Positions 1 to 6,644 of a stretch of 33,397 bases of DNA are shown piece by piece. This stretch comes from Sulfuritalea sp. GTDB lineage: Bacteria > Pseudomonadota > Gammaproteobacteria > Burkholderiales > Rhodocyclaceae. The stretch is from assembly GCA_016712985.1 (NCBI GenBank), contig JADJQA010000037.1, forward strand, positions 1-33,397, given 5' to 3'. Each line of letters opens with the position of its first letter. Position 1 is the stretch's first letter. The notes below the pieces were generated by a model that saw only the letters and a list, made by a program, of their open reading frames with translations, was not told the origin of the DNA and did not search any database. Made by a program: the position numbers and the translations under genes.

Positions 1-50
1 ACTTGGCGGTCTGAAACTCGTGACGGAACCCCGCGCAGGAGGGGCCCGAA

Positions 51-830
51 TCACGCCTCGATTTGATCTTTCATGCGATAGCTTTTGCCCTCGATGAGAA
101 CCGTTTCGGCGTGATGTAGAAGCCGGTCCAAGAGAGCCGAAGTCAAGGTGCTGTCGTTATTGAAGATCTCTGGCCAGTGCTTGTAGGCGCGGTTTGACGT
201 GAGGATGGTGGCGCCGCGCTCATACCTGCCGCTGATGATCTGGAAGAGCAGATCGGCGCCATGCTTGTCGATGGGCAAATAGCCGATTTCGTCGACGATG
301 AGCAGTCGAGGCTGGAGATATTTGTGCAGCTCGCGCTTCAGATTGCCATGCGCCTGGGCCGCGGAGAGGGAGTTGATGATATCCACCGCGGTGGTGAAGA
401 GTACCGAGTAGCCACGCAAGCAGGCGGTGTAGCCGAGAGCGATGCTGAAGTGGCTCTTTCCCAACCCCACATTGGAAATGAAGATCACGTTGGCCCTGTC
501 CTCGATAAAGCGCAGGTGAAAGAGGTTCTGGATCTGGGGCCGGTTGATCTTCTTCGGCCAGCCCCAGTCGAAGGCATCAAGGGTCTTGAGTACCGGAAAG
601 CGGGCGAGCGCAACCCGCCGCTGGATACTGCGGTCTTCGCGGTGATGTGCCTCGCCTTCAATAAGGCGCGCCAGATAGTCGACGTGCGGCCACTGCTCGG
701 CGCCGGCTTCCTGGATCAGCGATTCAAAGTGCTCAAGCACATACGACAGCTTGAGGCTCGTCAAGTGCGCACGCAGCGCTTCGATGACGGCGGGGATACT
801 GGAATTGTTGAGCGGGCGCTTAGTGGTCAT
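51..830 (-). CDS. istB: IS21 helper ATPase IstB
   Basis: About 259 residues, the normal IstB length. IstB is an AAA+ ATPase that assists the IstA transposase in target selection and strand transfer. Visible motifs are a Walker A-like SNVGLGKS at residues 119-126, with Ser in place of the usual first Gly, and a Walker B LLIVDEIGYLP ending near residue 186. The start chosen is the ATG at 830, inside the end of istA (11-bp overlap); a second in-frame ATG lies at 836, and the open frame runs further upstream inside istA but without IstB-like sequence. Only 50 bp separate the stop from the window edge, consistent with the IS terminus being close. Family assignment is firm; activity is not testable here. 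Confidence 0.93.
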   Translation of the reverse strand: MTTKRPLNNSSIPAVIEALRAHLTSLKLSYVLEHFESLIQEAGAEQWPHVDYLARLIEGEAHHREDRSIQRRVALARFPVLKTLDAFDWGWPKKINRPQIQNLFHLRFIEDRANVIFISNVGLGKSHFSIALGYTACLRGYSVLFTTAVDIINSLSAAQAHGNLKRELHKYLQPRLLIVDEIGYLPIDKHGADLLFQIISGRYERGATILTSNRAYKHWPEIFNNDSTLTSALLDRLLHHAETVLIEGKSYRMKDQIEA

Positions 831-2292
831 TGCCATGGTCCTCGTAAAGCGAGAGATCCGGTGGCGCGATCTCGATATCCAGGAGATCCTGGCGGCGGAT
901 GAGATGCAGCGCGCCGGGCTCCGGTGTCTCGCGGGCGCGCATCTCAAGAATGTTGGCGATGTACTCGCAACTGTAGGCGGCGAAAGCGATGCCATCCTGG
1001 ATCGCCCGGTCGACCGCCTCCACGCCGTAAATCTCACTCAAGGCCACGATCTTGCGTAGGTGATGGCGCGGATTGACGCGGCGTTGCTCGATTCCCTCGA
1101 CATAGACCTGTGCCTGACGCGACAGGCTCAGGAACTGCTTCAGCAGGCGCTGCTCACGGGCATTGTGGCGCTGGGCGAGCAGCGCCTTCGGATGGTCGGG
1201 ATCCTCATAATCCTGGTGCCGATCGTAACGGCGGACATGGCGGGCGATCAGCTTGTCCTGATGGTAAATGCAGACCCAGTCGGGAGTCGCCTTGATGGTC
1301 ACGCGCTGACTCGCATACTCGGCCGGCACGGAATAGTGGTTGGCATCCACCGCGACGCGGAATTGCTTGGACGCGCGCTGGCTCTTGATGCTGCCAATGT
1401 CGTAGGGCAGCGGATTGAGCGGCCGCAGGTGGGACTGCTCTTCCTTGAACAGATCCACTGGCCGCTGATGCGTCTCGCCATGGATGCGAACATTGGCGAT
1501 GGTCGCCAGCCATACGGCGGCAGCCGGATTCACCGCGCTGAAGTCGAGAAACTCAGCACCGTTCAGGAAGTTTTTTTTGATGTAGCCGACGCCGTTTTCC
1601 ACGCGCCCCTTCTCATTTCCCTTGGCGACGTTGCACGGCGAGATCGCGAACCCCCAATGGCGGGCGAAATCCAGATAGCGCGGATTGAACACCGGCGCTT
1701 CACCGACGGCGCGACTGAGTACCGCCGACTTCAGGTTGTCGATCATGAGGCGGGCCGGACAGCCCCCAAACGCCGCAAAGGCGTGCTCGTGCGCGGCGAG
1801 GAAATGCTCCATGGTTTGCGAGACGGTGAATTCCACGTACATCAGCCGGCTGTGGCACAGCACCATGACGAAGAAGGACAGCCGCCGGCGTGTCGAGCCG
1901 ACGCCGATCGAGCCAAACTCGCCCCAGTCGACCTGGGCACATTCGCCGGGCGCGAAGGAGAGTTTCAAGAAGGCTTCCCGTCGTGCCGGCCGGACCTTGC
2001 GTACGTAGTCCTTGACGATCGTAAAGCCGCCGTCGAAGCCTTCCTCGCGTAGTCGCTGGTAGATCTGCTGCGCGCTGAACGGGTGCGTCTCCAGCAGGCG
2101 CACCACTCTGGCCTTGAACGGATCGAGTCGACTGCTTCGCGGCGCCGCTTGCCGCGCCCGGTACTGCGTGCGGTGTGCCCACTTGGCCACCGTGTCCGCA
2201 TGCAGGCCGAGAGCCCGCGCCGTCTGGGCGAGGGTGAGTCGTTGTCGCTCGTGACAATCCTTGATCTTGCAGTAGGTCTCGTAATCGATCAT
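820..2292 (-). CDS. istA: IS21-family transposase IstA
   Basis: A 490-residue DDE transposase. It has an N-terminal helix-turn-helix (about residues 15-40, with LTLAQTARALGLHADTVAKW) and a catalytic core with D122 in VDWGEFG, D185 in MIDNLKSA and E232 in KGRVENGV, which are the expected retroviral-integrase-fold acidic residues. The start ATG overlaps the stop of the upstream accessory gene by ATGA (2289-2292), so translation is probably coupled. The stop TAA at 820-822 lies inside the istB start region, which is normal for this family. No frame disruption is visible. Confidence 0.95.
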   Translation of the reverse strand: MIDYETYCKIKDCHERQRLTLAQTARALGLHADTVAKWAHRTQYRARQAAPRSSRLDPFKARVVRLLETHPFSAQQIYQRLREEGFDGGFTIVKDYVRKVRPARREAFLKLSFAPGECAQVDWGEFGSIGVGSTRRRLSFFVMVLCHSRLMYVEFTVSQTMEHFLAAHEHAFAAFGGCPARLMIDNLKSAVLSRAVGEAPVFNPRYLDFARHWGFAISPCNVAKGNEKGRVENGVGYIKKNFLNGAEFLDFSAVNPAAAVWLATIANVRIHGETHQRPVDLFKEEQSHLRPLNPLPYDIGSIKSQRASKQFRVAVDANHYSVPAEYASQRVTIKATPDWVCIYHQDKLIARHVRRYDRHQDYEDPDHPKALLAQRHNAREQRLLKQFLSLSRQAQVYVEGIEQRRVNPRHHLRKIVALSEIYGVEAVDRAIQDGIAFAAYSCEYIANILEMRARETPEPGALHLIRRQDLLDIEIAPPDLSLYEDHGNDH

Positions 2293-2681
2293 GGCGCCCG
2301 TCCCAGGGCCGCGCGCAATTGGCCGATCCGCAGGCGGATCGCCTCGGCGTCGAGTTCGCGGGCGGCAACCGGCTGGGGTACATCGAGGGCCAGTACCTGG
2401 TAGATCGGACGTTGATAGGCAATGAGTCCGTGACGGACCAGATCGCTGCGCGCCTGATCAAGGCGGCCGACACTCATCGACAGGCGGCGCGTGAGCGCGG
2501 CATCCGAGTAGTAACTCAGCCCCTCGACGTCGGCGACCGTCACCAGAAACAGGTAGAGCGCCGCTGCCGGGTGATCACAGCGCTCGATGTACCGCTCGCG
2601 CACCAGTCGGTGGTCTACCCAACTGAACTGGGGCGGAATCTGACGAATCCGCTGCGGACAAAGCACACGTTTGAGGGTCAT
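2289..2681 (-). CDS. Small IS21 accessory protein, possibly winged-helix
   Basis: About 130 residues, lying between a Cys-rich accessory gene and istA and ending in a 4-bp ATGA overlap with istA. The start is taken as the ATG at 2681, preceded by AGCAAGGACG as a plausible ribosome site; an in-frame ATG at 2708 is an alternative. The protein is rich in Arg and Leu, and the stretch around YYSDAALTRRLSMSVGRLDQ followed by DLVRHGLIAYQ reads like a winged-helix DNA-binding fold. Some IS21 elements of proteobacteria carry a protein of this kind directly upstream of istA; its function is, to my knowledge, not established. A role as transposition or transcription regulator is inference from position. 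Confidence 0.72.
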   Translation of the reverse strand: MTLKRVLCPQRIRQIPPQFSWVDHRLVRERYIERCDHPAAALYLFLVTVADVEGLSYYSDAALTRRLSMSVGRLDQARSDLVRHGLIAYQRPIYQVLALDVPQPVAARELDAEAIRLRIGQLRAALGRAP

Positions 2682-3171
2682 CGTCCTTGCTCCCGGCCAA
2701 GATGTCATGCCCCAGTTGTATCAGCCGCCGGGTGGTACTGGCGATGTCATCTTGTAACGTAGTGCCGGTGAATTGAGCGATAAAGCCAATCAGAACAGCC
2801 GGTTGATCGCGCCAGAGATCTTGTAACGCATGGTGCGGCACGCTTTGAGAATCTTCAGCGATTTCAACGTCCTGCGTCGGGCAGAGATCTTGTAACGCAA
2901 ACGGCGTCTCAGGCGGCGCCGCCCTTTGACCGCTCGCCCGCCGCCAGTACCGGGGATGAGCCGCTCGCCATGACTGCACCCGCGCGACATTCTCGGGCCC
3001 CCGAAAGTAGTCCCGGTTCTCCGCTTTGGCCAGCCAGGCGCGCCGGCTTGCCGCCTTGCTCGCTTGGCGGCAAGCCGGTTCGGAACAGTATTTCTGGTGC
3101 TTCGCGTTCCGCGCATCGGCTCGGAAGAACGCTCCACAAAACAGACAGTTGTGGTCCTCTGCCCGCGCCAT
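2575..3171 (-). CDS. Cys-rich (zinc-ribbon-like) IS21 accessory protein
   Basis: 198 residues. The N-terminus has C9-x2-C12, H25, C29 and C34, which looks like a treble-clef or zinc-finger site. The middle of the protein carries a short motif three times (ALQDLC, ALQDLW, TLQDDI at about residues 92, 116 and 137), each encoded by a closely similar DNA unit containing cttgtaacg. The start ATG at 3171 has a strong ribosome site, AAGGAGGG. The last third overlaps the next gene by more than 100 bp in another frame, so the C-terminal tail (low-complexity, Ser/Asp/Pro) may not be under strong selection. It belongs to the insertion sequence by position; DNA binding is an inference from the Cys pattern. 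Confidence 0.72.
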   Translation of the reverse strand: MARAEDHNCLFCGAFFRADARNAKHQKYCSEPACRQASKAASRRAWLAKAENRDYFRGPENVARVQSWRAAHPRYWRRASGQRAAPPETPFALQDLCPTQDVEIAEDSQSVPHHALQDLWRDQPAVLIGFIAQFTGTTLQDDIASTTRRLIQLGHDILAGSKDDDPQTCALSAADSSDSAPVQLGRPPTGARAVHRAL

Positions 3172-3353
3172 GCCCCACCCTCCTTGCGCATACCAATGCG
3201 GCGCAACGGCGCGCTGCCACGCGCACTATGAGCAGATCTACAAGGAAGGAAAGCGAAGAACGAAGAAGACGGACGAGTGCGGAAGAAGATCCAGAAAAAC
3301 CTTCAGATGGAATTCGTCAAAGAAAATCGACGAAGAAAATCCACTACTTCCAA

Positions 3354-3391
3354 ACCGCCAAGTTCAGGCGACTTTCAGAACGCCCCTGACA
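3354..3391 (-). repeat. IS21 left-end repeat region
   Basis: Read on the minus strand, this stretch starts TGTCAGGGGCG and contains CTGAAAGTCGCC followed by ACTTGGCGGT. The inverted partner of ACTTGGCGGT is at window positions 1-10, where it is followed by CTGAAACTCG, a near copy of the CTGAAAGTCG seen here. Arrays of such short repeats at both ends are normal IS21 transposase-binding sites. The exact outer base is an estimate. Confidence 0.6.
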
Positions 3392-3786
3392 CCCTACGTC
3401 AGAAACAGATGTCCAAGGAGCCCCGGGTGGAATCCAGGCCCGAAGTGGGGGGGGGAGAAGGAACTGACGGGAGATCCGGGGGAAAGGGGGAGGGGGAAGG
3501 CCAGGAGAGGGCACTGACGAGCCATTCAACCATGCCGGCGCCGAACGGCAGGTATCTGAGCGGTGCGGCCGCTGGCTATGCATTTGTCAGCAGCCTGTAC
3601 ACGCCGCGCTGGCAGAAGAGCGTTCGAAACCCAGCCACGGTCGGCTCCGGGCAAGAAGGAAACATGCCTGATTTCCTGGCTGGAACAGTCGCGCCCGAAA
3701 AGCCGCCCCGCCGCAGCCCGCGGCTTGAATCCCGATCACACCCGGATAGCCAAATCCTTGACCCCTTCCGTTTGTCGCAACCCATG
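3392..3786. other. No gene seen; G-rich non-coding stretch
   Basis: No frame in this interval looks like a conserved protein. It contains a run of nine G at 3447-3455 and further G runs at about 3469-3471, 3478-3482, 3486-3490 and 3492-3496 on the plus strand, giving quadruplex-forming potential. The rest is unremarkable GC-rich sequence between the insertion-sequence end and a kinase fragment. Confidence 0.6.
3700..3726 (-). terminator. Possible terminator for the kinase fragment
   Basis: AAGCCGC at 3700-3706 pairs with GCGGCTT at 3720-3726. On the minus strand the stem is followed by TTTTC. It sits about 60 bp downstream of the kinase fragment stop. The T tract is short, so this is a weak call. 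Confidence 0.35.
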
Positions 3787-4227
3787 TCAGCCGATACTCC
3801 CCGCCGGCGCTTCTGGCAGATCCGCCGCAAGCATCGCCCGTGCTTCGAGTCCGCCTTCCGCCCGGTTGCGCAGGACCAGCTCCGCCCCCTGGGCATCGGC
3901 GAGTTGTCGAGCGATGGCAAGACCGAGGCCGGTGCCTCCGGTTTCGCGGTTGCGTGAGGATTCCAGCCGGTAAAAGGGCTCGAAGACCTTGTCCAGTTCC
4001 GCCTCGGGAATACCGGGTCCGCGGTCGCGCACCATGATGACCGGCGCCTTGTCTACCTGCTCCAGCACAAGCTTGGCGCTGCCGCCGAAATTGAGCGCGT
4101 TGTCCACCAGGTTGCCACGCAGCCTGCGCAGGGTGTGCGGTCGGGTGAGCACGGGGCGATCGTTACTGCCCGTGAGGGTGGCGATGCGCACCGCGAACAG
4201 GGTGACGAGTATGTCCAAAATCGCCAA
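3787..4227 (-). pseudogene. C-terminal fragment of a sensor histidine kinase (ATPase domain only)
   Basis: The 146-residue frame has the catalytic ATP-binding domain of an EnvZ/OmpR-type histidine kinase in the correct order: N box LRGNLVDNALNFG, G1 box VRDRGPGIP, F box FEPFYRLESSRN and G2 box GTGLGLAIARQL. The sensor, membrane, HAMP and His-phosphoacceptor parts are all missing. Kinase-like sequence begins near TLTGSNDRPVL; the residues before it (MAILDILVTLFAV) do not look like a kinase, so the 5' end was cut away at about 4190 and now abuts the toxin-antitoxin promoter region. Expression is doubtful because no promoter for this strand is evident. Confidence 0.82.
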
Positions 4228-4269
4228 TACTGAATCGGCTGATGCCCGTGATTGGTATGAGTAGTATCG

Positions 4270-4310
4270 AATAGTAGGAATAGTAGGAGTATTAATGTAA
4301 AATCCTACTT
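4270..4310 (+). promoter_or_regulatory. Putative promoter and operator of the AbrB/PIN toxin-antitoxin pair
   Basis: The sequence is much more AT-rich than its surroundings. aatagtagga occurs twice in tandem (4270-4279 and 4279-4288), and its core is inverted as tcctact at 4303-4309, giving AGTAGGA and TCCTACT arms. A -10-like TAAAAT lies at 4298-4303, and no good -35 is seen. Direct plus inverted repeats over the promoter fit the autoregulation usual for AbrB/MazE-type antitoxins; this is inference. Confidence 0.5.
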
Positions 4311-4332
4311 TTCAACCAGGCCGGAGTCAGCA

Positions 4333-4524
4333 ATGCCACAGGTGCGCGTAAGACTCAAACACCAGATCACGATCCCCATCCGTATTGCCGAGGCAGCGCA
4401 CATCAAGCCCGACGACATGCTTGAGGTGGCTTACGCAAACGGTGTTGTTACGCTCGTACCCGTAAACCGCAAGAAGCGCAGTCAATCGGCAATGGCCTAC
4501 GCAGGCATCGCTCGTGGTCTTTGA
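4333..4524 (+). CDS. AbrB/SpoVT-type antitoxin
   Basis: 63 residues with the swapped-hairpin AbrB fold signature VRLKHQITIPIRIAEAAHIK then DDMLEVAYANGVVTLVPV. Proteins of this size and type bind their own promoter and neutralise a partner toxin. The C-terminal tail (KKRSQSAMAYAGIARGL) would be the toxin-binding part. The PIN-domain gene starts 49 bp downstream on the same strand, and repeats lie directly upstream. The region is flanked by two gene fragments, suggesting that the module entered by recombination. Confidence 0.85.
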   Translation: MPQVRVRLKHQITIPIRIAEAAHIKPDDMLEVAYANGVVTLVPVNRKKRSQSAMAYAGIARGL

Positions 4525-4573
4525 GGCAAACAACCGCCGAGATTGACGCCGGACTCAATGGCGATCGTGAGTC

Positions 4574-5047
4574 ATGGGAAAGATAGACGATGCAATCGCC
4601 CGCATGGCGGGGCAGCACGTCTATCTGGACACTAATGTTTTTGTGTATTTCCTGGACCGCAACCCGGACTATTTTTCCGTGGTCGCGCCCATCATTGCAG
4701 CCGTTGAATCGGGATTGATTATCGGCCACACCGGGGATGCCGCAATTGCCGAGACATTGGTAAAGCCTTATCAAACCGGCAATCTGGCACTGGCGGCGAG
4801 TTTCAAGACATTTTTTGGAATGGACAATTTTTTGTCCATCCAGTCGCACGATGCTCAAATTTTCGACCTGACCGCACAGTTGAGAGCCAAGCGCGGTTTG
4901 AAATTCATCGATGCGCTGCATTGCGCCACGGCTATTCAGGCGGGCTGCAAGTTCTTCGTAACCAACGATGGTGGAATTCAGTCGAGTGACGATCTTGAAG
5001 TCATTGTTGTAAGAGCATTGGTTGATGCCCAGATCGGAGCGCGGTGA
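4574..5047 (+). CDS. PIN-domain toxin (VapC-like ribonuclease)
   Basis: 157 residues of a PIN domain. The acidic metal-binding residues are in place: D19 in VYLDTNVF, E60 in AAIAETLV, D113 in KFIDALHC and D132 in VTNDGG. VapC-type toxins cut specific RNAs until bound by the antitoxin, here the AbrB-like protein 49 bp upstream. The start at 4574 is kept; ATG at 4604 (MAGQHVYLDTN) would give a tighter PIN domain and is a realistic alternative. No terminator is evident after the stop; a permease fragment follows 17 bp on. Confidence 0.88.
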   Translation: MGKIDDAIARMAGQHVYLDTNVFVYFLDRNPDYFSVVAPIIAAVESGLIIGHTGDAAIAETLVKPYQTGNLALAASFKTFFGMDNFLSIQSHDAQIFDLTAQLRAKRGLKFIDALHCATAIQAGCKFFVTNDGGIQSSDDLEVIVVRALVDAQIGAR

Positions 5048-5064
5048 TAACACATACGTAATGG

Positions 5065-5205
5065 ATGTGCCACCAATTTTCCGTCACCGGCCCGATCTTC
5101 GTCATCCTCGGCCTCGGCGCCTGGCTGCGTCGCATCGGCCTGCTCAACGACGCCTTCATCGAAGTCGGCTCGCGTCTGGTGTTCAACGTCACCCTGCCCG
5201 TCGGC
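5065..5205 (+). pseudogene. N-terminal fragment of an AEC-family permease
   Basis: The reading frame from ATG 5065 gives FSVTGPIFVILGLGAWLRR then IGLLNDAFIEVGSRLVFNVT followed by LP, which is the typical first transmembrane helix and following loop of auxin-efflux-carrier (AEC) family transporters. Resemblance stops at about 5205, after which the frame runs into unrelated sequence. A whole AEC protein is about 310 residues, so roughly 15 percent remains. The stretch 5206-5350 holds nothing recognisable. Confidence 0.6.
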
Positions 5206-5351
5206 GCGCGTCAAGGCAAGTGCTTCTGCTCATCCGTCAATGACGGCTGCCGTTGCACCGCAGCCCAGGAGGTCATACGTTCAAAGACCGCTCGACGTAT
5301 TGACCTTGGTCAGATCGTTGCTTGCACAAGTATTCGCGAAACCCGACCCAG

Positions 5352-5380
5352 AAAAAAAGCCCGCGCGAAGCGGGCTTTTT
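5352..5380. terminator. Strong bidirectional rho-independent terminator
   Basis: AAAAAGCCCGC (5354-5364), a GCGAA loop and GCGGGCTTTTT (5370-5380) form a perfect 11-bp stem with A and T tracts on either side. It works in both directions: it lies 17 bp after the livK stop on the minus strand and ends the plus-strand toxin/permease-fragment region. Confidence 0.92.
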
Positions 5381-5396
5381 CTGCGTTCGAACCGAC

Positions 5397-6548
5397 TTAG
5401 TTCACCAGAATCCAATCCCCATTCTTGATTTCCAGCATGCGGAAGGCCGACTGATCCAGACCCATGTGATCCGTTGCCGACATGTTGACCTTGCCGCCCG
5501 TGCCGATGTAGCCCTTGGTGGCCTCGATCGCGTCGCGCACCTTGGCCTTGTCGGTGGAACCGGCGCGCTTGAAGGCATCGACCGCGATCATCAAGCCGTC
5601 GTAGGCATGGCCGCCGAAGGTCGACACATCTTCCTTGTAGCGCTCGCTGTAAGCCTTGCGGTAGGCGGTGGCCACGGCTTTCTGCGGATCGCTGGCAGGC
5701 AGCTTGTCGGCCACCAGCAAGGCTGCCGCCGGGAGGCGAACGCCTTCTCCGGCAGGGCCGGAGAGCTTGATGAACTCTTCCGAGGCAACGCCGTGCGCGT
5801 GGTACAGCGGAAGGGCAATGCCGAGTTGCTTGTAGCCCTTGTTGACCAGGGCGGGACCCTGGCCGAGACCGAAGACGAACACGGCCTGCACGCCCGCCGT
5901 GTTCTTGATCTTGGTCAGTTGCGGCGTCATGTCGGTGTCCTTGGGTCCGTAGGTTTCGTTGGCCACCAGGGTGATGCCCATCTTGGCGGCCATGGCCTCG
6001 GTTTCCTTTTTGCCCGAGGCGCCGAAGCCGCTGGTTTCGGACAACAAGGCGACCTTGGTCAGGTTGCGCTTCTTCATGTCATCGAACACCTTTTCCGCCG
6101 CCATGCGATCCGTATGCGGAGTCTTGAACACCCATTTCTTCACCGGCTCGACGATGACCACCGCGCCTGCCAGCGAGATGAACGGCAGTTCCGCCTTCTC
6201 GACCAGGGGAACCATCGACATGGTCGAACCTGTCGTCGTTCCGCCGACGATGACGTCGACCTTGTCGTCATCTATCAGGCGCTTGGCAAAGCCATTGGCC
6301 TTGCTGGCATCGCTGCCGTCGTCGTAGTGCACCAACTGAAGTTGCCGTCCCAGCACCCCGCCGTCCTTGTTCAACTTCTCCACATAGAGTTGCAGGGTTT
6401 TCAGTTCGGGGTCACCAAGAAACGCGGCGGGTCCGGTGACCGACAGTACCGAACCGATCTTGATCGGGTCGGCGGCATGCGCCGGCAGGCTGGCGCCGAC
6501 TGCTATCGCAGCGGCGGTGACAATCTTGAACAATGAATGCTTGACCAT
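5397..6548 (-). CDS. livK: Periplasmic substrate-binding protein of a Liv-type ABC importer
   Basis: About 383 residues from ATG 6548, which has a textbook ribosome site (AAGGAGG); the longer open frame starting at 6584 is rejected. Residues 1-25 are a Sec signal peptide ending SLPAHA, followed by the mature start ADPIKIGSVLSVTGPAAFLG, a signature of the type I periplasmic binding proteins of the HAAT (branched-chain amino acid and aromatic acid) family. Conserved VDVIVGGTTTG and SETSGFGASGK stretches are present. It is the last gene of the livHMG-livF-livK block, 96 bp after livF, and ends at a strong terminator. Ligand is unknown from sequence; given the pad genes upstream, phenylacetate, phenylalanine or a related aromatic acid is the best guess. 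Confidence 0.9.
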   Translation of the reverse strand: MVKHSLFKIVTAAAIAVGASLPAHAADPIKIGSVLSVTGPAAFLGDPELKTLQLYVEKLNKDGGVLGRQLQLVHYDDGSDASKANGFAKRLIDDDKVDVIVGGTTTGSTMSMVPLVEKAELPFISLAGAVVIVEPVKKWVFKTPHTDRMAAEKVFDDMKKRNLTKVALLSETSGFGASGKKETEAMAAKMGITLVANETYGPKDTDMTPQLTKIKNTAGVQAVFVFGLGQGPALVNKGYKQLGIALPLYHAHGVASEEFIKLSGPAGEGVRLPAAALLVADKLPASDPQKAVATAYRKAYSERYKEDVSTFGGHAYDGLMIAVDAFKRAGSTDKAKVRDAIEATKGYIGTGGKVNMSATDHMGLDQSAFRMLEIKNGDWILVN

Positions 6549-6644
6549 GCTTGCTTCCTCCTTATGTGATTTGAATGACAACATTTGCTACAGGGCAATT
6601 CTAACGAACATTTTCAGGCATGCTACCGAAGCTACCAAATCAGG

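Larger units (their letters stand above)
1..3391 (-). mobile_element. IS21-family insertion sequence with two accessory genes; istB-side end outside the window
   Basis: Four minus-strand genes are packed with overlaps: a Cys-rich accessory protein, a small accessory protein, istA and istB. The istA-istB overlap is the hallmark of the IS21 family. The 10-mer acttggcggt at 1-10 recurs inverted at 3354-3363, and the next ten bases inward match at 6 of 10 positions, as expected for the repeated transposase sites inside IS21 ends. The outer end on the high-coordinate side is placed at about 3391, where the minus strand begins TGTCAGGGGCG, matching the TG...CA termini of the family. By symmetry the other terminus should lie about 28 bp before position 1. 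No target duplication can be read because one flank is missing. All four frames are open, so the element may be active. Confidence 0.85.

Noticed and set aside
5206..5350. Continuation of the AEC permease frame to 5400
   Set aside because: Resemblance to the family ends at about 5205; the remaining residues are Arg/Cys/Lys-rich and not membrane-like.
5322..6536. A 404-codon open frame opposite livK
   Set aside because: Shadow of livK, and it reads through the bidirectional terminator at 5352-5380.
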